Assembly (NCBI RefSeq): GCF_016428905.1
Contig: NZ_JAELTQ010000025.1
Span: 1-44,347, forward strand
DNA length: 44,347 nucleotides
Direction: 5' to 3'
DNA from: Dyella sp. ASV24
GTDB lineage: Bacteria; Pseudomonadota; Gammaproteobacteria; Xanthomonadales; Rhodanobacteraceae
A program made the translations under genes and the position numbers. Positions 7,159 to 14,721 of the stretch are shown piece after piece. Numbering within the stretch: position 1 is the stretch's first letter; the number at the start of each line of letters is the position of its first letter. The notes beneath the pieces were generated by a model, which was not told where the DNA came from, ran no database searches, and saw only the letters and a program-made list of their open reading frames with translations.

Positions 7159-7884
7159 TCACACCTTGCGATAAAGCAGATCCCACACCCCATGCCCCAA
7201 CTTCAGCCCGCGACGCTCAAAGTGCGTCTCGATGCGCCAAGCTGGCTTCTCCGCATAATGGCCCGGCCCAATGTCATTACGCCAATCCGGAGCCGCCTCC
7301 ATCACCTCGAGCATGTGCTCGGCATAGGGCTGCCAGTCGGTCGCCAAATGCAGCAGCCCGTTCGGAGCCATGCGTGAGGCGAGCAGGGCGACGAACTCCG
7401 GCTGGATGATGCGGCGCTTGTTGTGGCGTTTCTTGTGCCAGGGATCGGGAAACCAGATGCGTGCCTCGGCGAGCGTGCCGGGCGGGATCTCGTTTTCCAG
7501 CACTTCGACGGCGTCGTGCTTGTACAGACGCACGTTGGTGGCATTACGTGCCGCCAGCGCATTCATCAGGCGCCCCACGCCGGGGCCGTGGACTTCGACG
7601 CCGATGAAATCGCGACCGAGGTCGTTCTCGCTTGCCCACGCTAGCGCTTCGCCATTGCCGAAGCCGATCTCCAGCACCAGCGGCGCGTTGCGACCGAAGC
7701 GGGCGGCACAGTCCTGCCGCGTGGCGGTGTAGTCGAGGCCGAAACGGGCCCAGTGGTCGTCGAAGGCGCGCTGTTGGGCGGGCGTCATGCGGCCTTCGCG
7801 CAGCACGAAGCTGCGGATGCGCCGCATGAAATGGGGATGTTCGGCGTCGTCGTGTTCGCCGTCGTGGTCGTGCTGGTCAGTCAT
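7159..7884 (-). CDS. trmB: tRNA (guanine-N7)-methyltransferase
   Basis: This 241-residue cytoplasmic enzyme makes m7G46 in the variable loop of tRNAs using SAM. It has a His/Asp-rich N-terminus ([14 protein letters not shown]), the SAM-binding motif [12 protein letters not shown] near residue 70, [14 protein letters not shown], and the signature [16 protein letters not shown] with the catalytic Asp and RNA-binding basic residues, followed by [13 protein letters not shown]. Length and motifs fit TrmB. It is the last gene of a thiS-thiG-trmB operon, starting only 3 bases after the thiG stop. No terminator hairpin is obvious before the repeat island. Confidence 0.95.
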   Translation of the reverse strand: MTDQHDHDGEHDDAEHPHFMRRIRSFVLREGRMTPAQQRAFDDHWARFGLDYTATRQDCAARFGRNAPLVLEIGFGNGEALAWASENDLGRDFIGVEVHGPGVGRLMNALAARNATNVRLYKHDAVEVLENEIPPGTLAEARIWFPDPWHKKRHNKRRIIQPEFVALLASRMAPNGLLHLATDWQPYAEHMLEVMEAAPDWRNDIGPGHYAEKPAWRIETHFERRGLKLGHGVWDLLYRKV

Positions 7885-7887
7885 GGA

Positions 7888-8688
7888 TCAACCGATGGTG
7901 CCGTCGATCGGGCTGGAGGCGGAGGCGAAGCGCTTGCGTGGGATGCGGCCTGCCTTGAAGGCGGCGCGACCGGCCTGGATAGCAAGCTTCATCGCGTGGG
8001 CCATCAGTACGGGATCCTTAGCACCAGCGATCGCGGTGTTCATCAGCACGCCATCGCAACCCAGCTCCATCGCGATAGCTGCGTCGGAGGCCGTGCCTAC
8101 GCCGGCGTCGACGATGATCGGCACCTTGGCGTTTTCGATGATTTCCAGCAGGTTGTAGCGGTTCTGGATGCCGAGGCCGGAGCCGATCGGAGCGGCCAGC
8201 GGCATCACCGCCACGCAACCGATCTCTTCCAGGCGCTTGGCCAGAATCGGGTCGTCGCTGGTGTAGACCATCACGTCGAAGCCGTCGACCACCAGTGTTT
8301 CTGCGGCCTTGAGCGTCTCCACCACATCAGGGAACAGCGTGCGCTGGTCACCGAGTACTTCCAGCTTCACCAGTTTGTGGCCATCGAGCAGTTCGCGGGC
8401 GAGCTTGCAGGTGCGCACGGCGTCGACGGCGTTGTAGCAGCCGGCAGTGTTCGGCAGCAGGGTGAACTCTTCGGGCGGCAGCGCATCGAGCAGGTTGGGC
8501 TGGCCGGCGTCTTGCCCGATGTTCACGCGGCGAATGGCGACGGTGACGATCTCGGCGCCAGCGGCCTGGCTGGCGCGGCGGGTTTCGTCGAAGTCCTTGT
8601 ACTTGCCCGTGCCGGTGAGCAGGCGGGAGCCGTAGCTCTTGCCGGCGATGATCAGCGGGTCGGAAGAATCGAGCGTCTTGATGTTCAT
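7888..8688 (-). CDS. thiG: Thiazole synthase
   Basis: The 266-residue ThiG forms the thiazole phosphate ring of thiamine from 1-deoxy-xylulose phosphate, dehydroglycine and the thiocarboxylate on ThiS. Visible features are the start [39 protein letters not shown], the Schiff-base lysine in VKLEVLGD (Lys108), and the phosphate-binding end [20 protein letters not shown] with [14 protein letters not shown]. It follows thiS by 60 bases and precedes trmB by 3 bases. No thiamine-pyrophosphate riboswitch is seen upstream of the operon. Confidence 0.96.
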   Translation of the reverse strand: MNIKTLDSSDPLIIAGKSYGSRLLTGTGKYKDFDETRRASQAAGAEIVTVAIRRVNIGQDAGQPNLLDALPPEEFTLLPNTAGCYNAVDAVRTCKLARELLDGHKLVKLEVLGDQRTLFPDVVETLKAAETLVVDGFDVMVYTSDDPILAKRLEEIGCVAVMPLAAPIGSGLGIQNRYNLLEIIENAKVPIIVDAGVGTASDAAIAMELGCDGVLMNTAIAGAKDPVLMAHAMKLAIQAGRAAFKAGRIPRKRFASASSPIDGTIG

Positions 8689-8748
8689 CGTGGGGTCTTC
8701 AGTCTGCGGCGACGCGCTGGCGTCGCGTGAACACGGATGCGGAGGCGG

Positions 8749-8949
8749 TCAGCCGCCGCCGATGGCATGGACGATCTCCACGCGGTCGCCTTCGGCCAGT
8801 GCATGGCTGGCATGCAGGCTGCGCGGGATGATCTCGTGGTTCACTTCCACGGCAACGCGGCGCTGACCGTAACCGGCCTCGTCCAGCAGTTGGGCGACCG
8901 TGGTGGCGGGGGAGCAGTCGCGTGGACTGCCATTGAGTGTGATGTGCAT
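8749..8949 (-). CDS. thiS: Sulfur carrier protein ThiS
   Basis: This 66-residue ubiquitin-like carrier ends in GGG, providing the C-terminal Gly-Gly that is adenylated and thiocarboxylated before sulfur is delivered to ThiG. The opening MHITLNGSPRDCSPATTVAQ and the RVAVEVNHEIIPRS segment are typical of the family. The start must be ATG at 8949, because the family begins directly with this beta strand. No Shine-Dalgarno sequence precedes it; instead a TACAAT box ends 6 bases before the ATG (see the promoter entry). It is the first gene of the thiS-thiG-trmB operon. Confidence 0.94.
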   Translation of the reverse strand: MHITLNGSPRDCSPATTVAQLLDEAGYGQRRVAVEVNHEIIPRSLHASHALAEGDRVEIVHAIGGG

Positions 8950-8955
8950 CGGGCC

Positions 8956-8961
8956 ATTGTA
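8956..8961 (-). promoter_or_regulatory. Probable -10 box of the thiS operon, leaderless geometry
   Basis: TACAAT on the minus strand is separated from the thiS ATG by the six bases GGCCCG, so a normal start site would coincide with the A of ATG. No good -35 hexamer is seen at 17-18 bases. The absence of a Shine-Dalgarno sequence supports a leaderless message. Confidence 0.45.
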
Positions 8962-8992
8962 ACGGCTGACGGTGCCGATGCCGGTCCTGGCA

Positions 8993-9020
8993 AGAAAAAG
9001 GCCCGGCTTGGCCGGGCCTT
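8993..9020 (-). terminator. Rho-independent terminator of the FecR-domain gene
   Basis: AAGGCCCGGC (8998-9007) and GCCGGGCCTT (9011-9020) form a perfect 10-bp stem with a 3-base loop. On the minus strand it is followed by TTTTT, which fits the end of the gene whose stop is at 9046. Confidence 0.85.
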
Positions 9021-9045
9021 TCTGGGCGGGAGGCCTTGCGCGGCC

Positions 9046-11376
9046 TCAATTGTGCTGGTCGTCCTTGCGCGGCGGCGGAGCGTGGTGTTCTTCGTGGCTG
9101 GGCTGCGGCTGGCGTTGCTGTTGCTGTTGCTGGGGCTGCGGTGGCTGGTAGTTGCCCCGCGGCGGCTCATAGCCGCGCTGCTGGGTCTCCTGTCGCTGCA
9201 TGGCCTGACGCTGTTGCATTTCCTGCCGTTGCTGCGCCTCCTGCTGCTGTTGCGCCGCTTGGCGCTGCTGCATTTCTTGTTGCTGCATGGCCTGGCGTTG
9301 TTGCATTTCCTGCCGTTGCTGCGCCTCTTGCTGCTGTTGCGCCGCCTGACGCTGCTGCATTTCCTGCTGTTGTGCGGCCTGGCGTTGTTGTAGTTCCTGT
9401 TGCTGCTGAGCCTGGCGCTGCTGCACCTCCTGCCGCTGGAAGGCGTTGTCCTGGTTTGCCGGTTGGCGCGGGGCCTGTTGTTCGATACGCGGAACATCGG
9501 GCAGCGTGCCTTGCGCCTGCTGGGCGCGCTGGCGATCCTCGGCCGCGTTCGGGATAAAGCTCACGCCGGGGCGCGGCTGAGTGTTATCGCTGCGCTGGAA
9601 CTGCGGTTGTGGGCTGTTCGGATGAACGAAGCGCGCCGACGGCAGCTCGCCGGGCCGCGGCGCCGCGGTTGCATTGTCTACGCGCTGGGGCGGGCGATTC
9701 GCGGGGGCCTGTGCTTGAGCAGGCAGGTTGCCGCGCACCGGCGTGTTCTGTTCTGCCGGAAGAGGTTGCTGGCGGTTAGGTGCGCCCGTGCGCATGCCTG
9801 GGCCCGGGCTGTTGTTCAGCAGTCGCACGTTGCTCGGTGCTGCCGCGGCCATGCGCGGGGCGCCGGCCACGTTGGCTGGACGGCCGCCGAAGTTGGCCGC
9901 TGGCGGGGTGCGGGCCACCACTTCGCGCTGGAAGCCACCGGTGGGAAGCTGGCGTGCGTTGGCTGGGCGCGGCGGTGCGAAGCTGGTGTGCACCGGTGTA
10001 ATACCGCTGACGCCGCGAGACATCACTGGCGCATTGGCAAACTGGCGTGGGTCCACGGTAGCCATGTGTTGGCGGGCGTTGCGCGCGGCGACAAAGTCCT
10101 GTGCGGACATGGCCCGGAATGCATGCGGCACATCGCGGTTCACATACCGCTCGTTCGGCATGTCGCGGCCGCCGCGGAAGTAGTTGTAGTTGTTGGTGAT
10201 GTTGTTGATCACCACGGTGCGGTTGTTGCGCACGTAGATGTTGGTGACGTTGACGTTGGTGTAGTAGCCACGGCTGACGCGGTACCAAGGGTTGTAGACC
10301 TCGCCCGGACCCAGCGGGAACCAGCCCACCGGGCGGCCGGCGCTCACCGAAACGCTAAAGCCCGCGCCACCGACAAAGGCGACCAGTGCGGGCGCGTAAA
10401 CCGGGCGCACACCGATGGGGCCCGGCACCCAGCACCAGCGTTCGCGGACATGGGCCCAGCGGCCGTAGTGATAAGGCGCGAAGCCCCAGGGCGCTGCGTC
10501 TACCCACGTCCAGCCCCACGGACCGACATAAGACCAATAGCCGTCGCTGTACGGCGACCAGTCCGGTGCCACGTTCGTGGGATACCAGACCTGGCCGTAG
10601 TCGGGGTCGGACTGCCAATTGCCGTACTGATCGAGATCCTGCGCGCCAACGACATCCGGCGACACGTACTGGTCGTTCGGTGCGGCGCTATAGCGTTGAT
10701 TGCGGCTGTTGCACCAGGCATCGAAGTCGTCGCCGCCTTCGATGGCGTTGACAGTGACTTCGTTGAGCGAGGAATCAGCGAACTCATAGGAGCGGCCTGC
10801 GGCAACCAGGCGCTGGGCGCCGCCCTCGCCATATACCGTGGCACGACCGTCGAAATCCGTTACCCGGGTGGACTTGCCGTCTTCGCTGATGTCCACGCGG
10901 TAGGTGCCGGGCTGGTTGATCACCAGCGCCACGGTGGGCGTGTCGATCTCATAGCCTTGGCCGTCACCCAGGTTGTTCACGGTCAGATTGGCCGTGCCTT
11001 GCGTCAACTCGACCTGCGTTAGCTGGTCATTGAGCGTAAGGAAGCCGGCGTTGGAGTCGTCCGCGAGGCGTAGCGTGCCACTGTCCAACTGCAGCTCAGC
11101 GCGGCCGTTGTCACCGGTAGCCAGGCGATCGCCGGTGGTCAGCGGTCGGTTCAGGCTGGCGTCGCCCCAGTTCTGTTCGCCCGACGGCAAGAGGCTGATG
11201 TCACCCTCACGATAAGAGAGTCGCGCGATGCGCGAAGGCGGGTCACCGGCGGTATTGCCGTCATCCGGTGGCGCCTGGGTCTGCGCGAACGAGAGTCCGC
11301 TGACACAGGTCAGCAAGGCCACCGCCATCCATCGCCTGGCGCGCGGCGACATCAGGGAAGCAGGAAGCACACGCAT
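9046..11376 (-). CDS. Secreted FecR-domain/DUF6600-type protein with Gln-rich repeat tail
   Basis: The protein is 776 residues from ATG at 11376, which has GGAGA 5 to 9 bases upstream; the frame is open 10 codons earlier. A signal peptide (MRVLPASLMSPRARRWMAVA then a hydrophobic core ending at SFAQ) is followed by a FecR-like domain at about 50-200 (ARLSYREGDISLLPSGEQNW, LATGDNGRAELQLDSGTLRL, TYRVDISEDGKSTRVTDFDG). Next comes an aromatic Trp/Tyr/Pro-rich region at about 240-340 (SDPDYGQVWYPTNVAPDWSP, GYWSYVGPWGWTWVDAAPWG) typical of proteins annotated as DUF6600. The last third is low complexity, Pro/Ala/Asn/Gln, and ends in QQRQ repeats and a His-rich tail. The function is unknown; it is probably exported to the periplasm or cell surface. 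No FecI sigma factor or TonB receptor lies beside it, so it is not a classical FecR anti-sigma factor. Confidence 0.85.
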   Translation of the reverse strand: MRVLPASLMSPRARRWMAVALLTCVSGLSFAQTQAPPDDGNTAGDPPSRIARLSYREGDISLLPSGEQNWGDASLNRPLTTGDRLATGDNGRAELQLDSGTLRLADDSNAGFLTLNDQLTQVELTQGTANLTVNNLGDGQGYEIDTPTVALVINQPGTYRVDISEDGKSTRVTDFDGRATVYGEGGAQRLVAAGRSYEFADSSLNEVTVNAIEGGDDFDAWCNSRNQRYSAAPNDQYVSPDVVGAQDLDQYGNWQSDPDYGQVWYPTNVAPDWSPYSDGYWSYVGPWGWTWVDAAPWGFAPYHYGRWAHVRERWCWVPGPIGVRPVYAPALVAFVGGAGFSVSVSAGRPVGWFPLGPGEVYNPWYRVSRGYYTNVNVTNIYVRNNRTVVINNITNNYNYFRGGRDMPNERYVNRDVPHAFRAMSAQDFVAARNARQHMATVDPRQFANAPVMSRGVSGITPVHTSFAPPRPANARQLPTGGFQREVVARTPPAANFGGRPANVAGAPRMAAAAPSNVRLLNNSPGPGMRTGAPNRQQPLPAEQNTPVRGNLPAQAQAPANRPPQRVDNATAAPRPGELPSARFVHPNSPQPQFQRSDNTQPRPGVSFIPNAAEDRQRAQQAQGTLPDVPRIEQQAPRQPANQDNAFQRQEVQQRQAQQQQELQQRQAAQQQEMQQRQAAQQQQEAQQRQEMQQRQAMQQQEMQQRQAAQQQQEAQQRQEMQQRQAMQRQETQQRGYEPPRGNYQPPQPQQQQQQRQPQPSHEEHHAPPPRKDDQHN
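9198..9371 (-). repeat. 87-bp in-frame tandem repeat inside the FecR-domain gene
   Basis: Two nearly identical 87-bp units (9198-9284 and 9285-9371) encode a 29-residue Gln/Arg/Met-rich block (MQQRQAAQQQQEAQQRQEMQ and so on). A degenerate third copy follows to about 9440. Copy number is likely to vary between strains. Confidence 0.85.
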
Positions 11377-11423
11377 CGGATTCTCCGGAGCAGGGCGCGA
11401 AGTCATCGCGGAAGGATTCGTTT

Positions 11424-11492
11424 GGCATCCGCAAAAACACGTAGGGGAAAGCGGATGCCGGCGGACGCATTATGCGGATGGGAACTCCATCC
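11424..11492 (-). other. Two hairpins upstream of the FecR-domain gene
   Basis: GGCATCCGC (11424-11432) pairs with GCGGATGCC (11451-11459) over an 18-base loop. GGATGG (11476-11481) pairs with CCATCC (11487-11492). Both lie in the probable 5' leader or promoter region of the gene starting at 11376. Their function is unknown. Confidence 0.4.
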
Positions 11493-11637
11493 ATCGCAAG
11501 GACTGGCGAGGCCACGACAAAAAATGGTTCAGCCGGCCGCCATGTCCGGTTCACGCCGTATTTCGGCTGGAGCGTTTCCGGTACGGCGGGGGGTTGTTCC
11601 CAAGTCCAGCGGAGGCGGGTTACCATCGTCCGGCGTT

Positions 11638-11711
11638 GCGGGTGTAGCTCAATGGTAGAGCTGTAGCTTCCCAAGCTACTGACGAGGGTTCGATTCCCTT
11701 CACCCGCTCCA
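11638..11711 (+). tRNA. tRNA-Gly(CCC)
   Basis: The cloverleaf is complete: acceptor GCGGGTG/CACCCGC, D stem GCTC/GAGC, anticodon stem GTAGC/GCTAC with loop TTCCCAA (anticodon CCC, reading GGG), and a T arm with loop TTCGATT. The CCA end is encoded (11709-11711). No integrase or attachment-site duplication follows, so it does not look like an occupied integration site. The downstream protease gene starts 61 bases later. Confidence 0.96.
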
Positions 11712-11771
11712 ACTTGCTTGCTCTCGACCCCACCGAAGCACCTACACGAATCCCTGCGGCGCGCGCTGATC

Positions 11772-12227
11772 ATGGCGGAAGTGACTATCCTCGGCTGGCG
11801 GGAGCGGCTGTCATTGCCGATGCTCGGCGTTCCCTTGCTCAAGGCCAAGCTCGATACCGGTGCGCGCAGCAGTTCGCTGCACGTCGATACGCTGGAAAGT
11901 TTCGAGCGCGCGGGCGATACCTGGCTGCGTTTTTCCGTCACCGTTGGCGGTCGCCATCGGGTGGCGGTGACCTGCGAAACCCTCGCGCTGGATCGCCGCG
12001 CCGTGACCGATACGGGTGGGCGGCGCACCATGCGTTGGTTTATCCGCACCGATGTCGTGCTCGCTGGTGAACGCTTTGCGGTGGACATCAATCTGACCGA
12101 CAGGCGTCATATGCTGTTTCCCATGCTGCTCGGACGCAGCGCGCTGCACGGTCGATTCGTAGTGGATCCTGCGCTTTCCTATACACAGCCCCGGCTCGTC
12201 AGGGCGGGCACAACGGGTGTTTCATGA
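11772..12227 (+). CDS. RimK-linked retropepsin-like protease (PF05618 type, often annotated 'ATP-dependent zinc protease')
   Basis: The protein is 151 residues from [19 protein letters not shown]; the frame is open 18 codons further upstream, but the family begins here. [12 protein letters not shown] carries the DTGA motif characteristic of pepsin/retropepsin active sites, and [13 protein letters not shown] is the second conserved block. No zinc-binding HExxH is present, so the common 'zinc protease' name is doubtful. The gene overlaps rimK by four bases (ATGA at 12224-12227). In Pseudomonas the equivalent rimB gene acts with rimK in turnover of glutamate tails on ribosomal protein S6; a similar role is inferred here from the gene pair. 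Confidence 0.87.
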   Translation: MAEVTILGWRERLSLPMLGVPLLKAKLDTGARSSSLHVDTLESFERAGDTWLRFSVTVGGRHRVAVTCETLALDRRAVTDTGGRRTMRWFIRTDVVLAGERFAVDINLTDRRHMLFPMLLGRSALHGRFVVDPALSYTQPRLVRAGTTGVS

Positions 12228-13141
12228 AGATCGCCATCCTTTCGCGTAACACCCGGCTCTATTCGACCCAGCGGCTGGTCGATGTCGCGCGCGAGCGCGG
12301 CCACGTGGTGCGGGTGCTTGACCCTTTGCGCTGCTATGTCCGCATTGCCCCGGGCAACATGTCCATTCGCTACAAGGGCAAGCCGGTCAAGGGCATTGAT
12401 GCAGTCATCCCGCGCATCGGCGTTACCAGCACGTTCTATGGCACCGCCGTGTTGCGCCAGCTGGAAATGATGGGTGTGTACACGCCCAACTCGTCCGATG
12501 CGGTGCTTAGCGCTCGCGACAAGCTGCGCTCGCTGCAGATCCTTGCGGCCAAGGGCCTGGACATGCCGGCGACGGTGTTTGGCGACAACCCGGACGACAC
12601 GGCCGACGTGCTCGCCATGCTGGGTGAGCCGCCGCACGTCATCAAGCTCAACGAGGGCAGCCAGGGCACTGGTGTGGTGCTGGCTGAGAAGCGCAGCGCC
12701 TCGCAGAGTGTCATCGAGGCCTTCCGCGGGCTTTATGCCAACTTCCTCGTGCAGGAGTTTATTGCCGAGGCCAAGGGCACCGATCTGCGTTGTTTCGTGG
12801 TCGGCAAGAAGGTGGTCGCCGCCATGCAGCGCGAAGCGGTGCCGGGCGAGTTCCGCGCCAATATTCATCGTGGCGCTACGGCTCAGGCGGCGACGCTCAG
12901 CGCCGAGGAGCGGCGTATCGCTGTCCAGGCGGCGTCAGCGTTGGGATTGGGTGTGGCTGGCGTGGACATGCTTCGGTCGAAGCGCGGTCCGCTCATTCTC
13001 GAAGTGAATGCATCGCCGGGCCTGGAAGGCATTGAAGCTTCCACTGGCGTGGACGTGGCAGGAGCGATCATCCAGTACCTCGAGGCGGAGGCGCGCGCCC
13101 CGCTACAGGTTCCTGCAAGGCGCCGTTCACAACGCGCTTAA
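12224..13141 (+). CDS. rimK: Ribosomal protein S6--L-glutamate ligase
   Basis: This 305-residue ATP-grasp ligase adds glutamates to the C-terminus of ribosomal protein S6. It begins [20 protein letters not shown]. Conserved parts include [20 protein letters not shown], the ATP-grasp lysine region [38 protein letters not shown], and the metal-binding end [14 protein letters not shown]. Length and motifs match E. coli RimK. Translation is probably coupled to the upstream protease through the ATGA overlap. The C-terminal tail is Arg-rich (ARRRSQRA). Confidence 0.95.
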   Translation: MKIAILSRNTRLYSTQRLVDVARERGHVVRVLDPLRCYVRIAPGNMSIRYKGKPVKGIDAVIPRIGVTSTFYGTAVLRQLEMMGVYTPNSSDAVLSARDKLRSLQILAAKGLDMPATVFGDNPDDTADVLAMLGEPPHVIKLNEGSQGTGVVLAEKRSASQSVIEAFRGLYANFLVQEFIAEAKGTDLRCFVVGKKVVAAMQREAVPGEFRANIHRGATAQAATLSAEERRIAVQAASALGLGVAGVDMLRSKRGPLILEVNASPGLEGIEASTGVDVAGAIIQYLEAEARAPLQVPARRRSQRA

Positions 13142-13171
13142 AGGGAAAAAAGCCCCTAGTCCCTTTGGCAC

Positions 13172-13201
13172 TTTGACCTCCGCTTCACGCGAGCTCTACC
13201 A
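13172..13201 (+). promoter_or_regulatory. Probable sigma-70 promoter of the small secreted protein gene
   Basis: TTGACC (13172-13177) and TACCAT (13196-13201) are 18 bases apart, in front of the gene starting at 13259. Both boxes match four of six consensus bases or better. Confidence 0.5.
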
Positions 13202-13258
13202 TCGGAATTTCCTGCAGGGCGCGTCCCGAGGGGGGATGCCGCAGGGTGGAGGAACACA

Positions 13259-13744
13259 ATGAAGCGCAAGTACTGGCTGCCGGTCTCGGCGGCGATATTG
13301 CTCGTGTTGCAGATGGCGTCGGTTCACGCAAAGGAAACCAAGCCTGACGTCAAGGCCAATACCAAGGACGAATTCGCCGCGGTGGCCGATCATGTTCGTC
13401 AGCAGATGGGACCCGGCGGCCGGTTCGACTCCGTCAACAAGGACGACCAGTCGACTGTCAATCGCGACCTGAGCAACATGCAGTCGCTGTACGACAAGTT
13501 CGGTACGGTCGACGCGATGGATCAGCCTTCCAAGGTCGAGCTTTACAACAACCAGTCCGAGGTAAACGCGATCCTGACGCGCCATGACCAGGACCGTGAA
13601 GTCTGCGAACAGATCAAGCCGATGGGCTCCAACATCCCCAAGACGGTGTGCCGTACTCAGCGTCAGATCGACGACGAGAATGGTAAGGCGCAGCGTTATA
13701 TGCAGGACGTGAGTCAAAAGCCCCAGACCAGGGGCGGCAACTGA
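13259..13744 (+). CDS. Small secreted protein of unknown function
   Basis: The protein has 161 residues with a clear signal peptide (MKRKYWLPVSAAILLVLQMA, cleavage after SVHA) and GGAGG just before the ATG. The mature part is polar and predicted to be helical, rich in Asp, Lys, Gln and Asn, with two cysteines (VCEQIKPMGSNIPKTVCR) that may form a disulfide in the periplasm. I recognise no named family. It follows rimK but has its own probable promoter (13172-13201). Confidence 0.8.
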   Translation: MKRKYWLPVSAAILLVLQMASVHAKETKPDVKANTKDEFAAVADHVRQQMGPGGRFDSVNKDDQSTVNRDLSNMQSLYDKFGTVDAMDQPSKVELYNNQSEVNAILTRHDQDREVCEQIKPMGSNIPKTVCRTQRQIDDENGKAQRYMQDVSQKPQTRGGN

Positions 13745-13795
13745 CGTTAACGCCGATGTGAGTACCGGTTAACTACCGTGTAACCGCGCGACACC

Positions 13796-13917
13796 TATAA
13801 AGACCCCACTGCAATTTGTTGGCACTTCCGCGAGGTACGGTGACAGCAGATTTCGGTATCGGGGCAGTAGCTTGGGCCCAGGCGAGCGACCACGAGTCGA
13901 CCAGCCTGGGCTTTTTT
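13796..13917 (+). ncRNA. Candidate terminated leader or small RNA upstream of the response regulator gene
   Basis: A TATAAA box (13796-13801) is followed about 75 bases later by a strong terminator at 13876-13917. The stretch between has no open frame of note. A transcript of roughly 110 bases would end before the response-regulator gene at 14035, either as a separate small RNA or as an attenuated leader. No -35 box is convincing and I match no Rfam family. Confidence 0.4.
13876..13917 (+). terminator. Rho-independent terminator before the response regulator
   Basis: GCCCAGGC (13876-13883) and GCCTGGGC (13904-13911) pair, with a short inner CGAC/GTCG stem, followed by TTTTTT (13912-13917). 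It could end the gene at 13744 or control read-through into the two-component operon. Confidence 0.8.
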
Positions 13918-13978
13918 CTTGCCTGTCTCCCAACCCTGTTCAGGTTTCGGCCTGTCAGGCCCCCTTTCGATGGCGCAA

Positions 13979-13994
13979 GCTTGTTAAGCTTGTT
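13979..13994 (+). promoter_or_regulatory. Direct repeat, possible response-regulator binding site
   Basis: GCTTGTT occurs twice with a 9-base period (13979-13985 and 13988-13994), 41 bases before the response-regulator ATG. OmpR-family regulators usually bind direct repeats of similar size, so autoregulation is possible. Confidence 0.35.
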
Positions 13995-14034
13995 GCCTCG
14001 GCCGGCCCTGTTGCCGGCTGCGTATGGAGGACGC

Positions 14035-14721
14035 ATGCGCGTACTGGTGATCGAAGACAACAGCGATATCGCTACCAACATCGGCGATTATCTGGAAGAC
14101 CGTGGCCATGTGGTCGATTTCGCCGGAGACGGCGTCACGGGCCTGCATCTGGCTGTGGTGCATGATTTCGACGTGATCGTGCTGGACCTTACGCTTCCCG
14201 GCATGGATGGCCTGGATGTGGCCCGCAAGCTGCGCCACGAGGCGCACAAGCAGACCCCCATCCTCATGCTCACCGCTCGCGATGCGCTGGAGCAGAAGCT
14301 CACCGGCTTTGAGTCGGGCGCAGACGATTACATGACCAAGCCGTTCGCCCTGCAGGAACTCGCAGCGCGTCTGGAAGTGTTGGCGCGTCGTGGCAAGGGG
14401 CCGCAGAGCCGCGTGCTGAAGGTGGGTGATCTCACCTATAACCTCGACACGCTCACCGTGACCCGCGAGGGCAAGTCGATCCAGCTTAACCCGATCGGTC
14501 TCAAGCTGTTGCAGGCCTTGATGGAGGCCAGCCCGTCGGTGGTGACCCGGCAGGATCTGGAACAGCGTGTGTGGGGTGAAGAGCTGCCCGACAGCGATTC
14601 GCTGCGCGTGCATATCCATGGCCTGCGCGCAGCCATCGACAAGCCCTTCGATAAGCCGCTGATCCATACGCGGCACGGCATTGGATACCGGATGGTCGAA
14701 CCGGATGCAGTCCAGGCGTAA
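14035..14721 (+). CDS. OmpR/PhoP-family response regulator
   Basis: This is a 228-residue regulator. The receiver domain (1-115) has the acidic pocket near residues 7-8, phosphoacceptor Asp51 in VLDLTLPGMDGL and Lys102 in YMTKPFALQE. The winged-helix DNA-binding domain at about 128-222 ends with DSLRVHIHGLRAAIDKPFDK and TRHGIGYRM. The frame is open far upstream, but ATG at 14035 is chosen because GGAGG precedes it by 4 bases and the family starts MRVLVIEDN. It overlaps the kinase gene by 17 bases, so the two should be translated together. It resembles the ColR/RaxR group of xanthomonads as I remember them, but that assignment is uncertain. Confidence 0.92.
   Translation: MRVLVIEDNSDIATNIGDYLEDRGHVVDFAGDGVTGLHLAVVHDFDVIVLDLTLPGMDGLDVARKLRHEAHKQTPILMLTARDALEQKLTGFESGADDYMTKPFALQELAARLEVLARRGKGPQSRVLKVGDLTYNLDTLTVTREGKSIQLNPIGLKLLQALMEASPSVVTRQDLEQRVWGEELPDSDSLRVHIHGLRAAIDKPFDKPLIHTRHGIGYRMVEPDAVQA

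Noticed and set aside
8950-9045. Thiamine-pyrophosphate riboswitch upstream of thiS
   Set aside because: The gap to the previous gene is under 100 bases, is largely a terminator, and contains no THI-box core.
11638-11711. tRNA-Gly gene as integration site of a mobile element
   Set aside because: No integrase gene, no repeated tRNA 3' end, and ordinary housekeeping genes follow directly.
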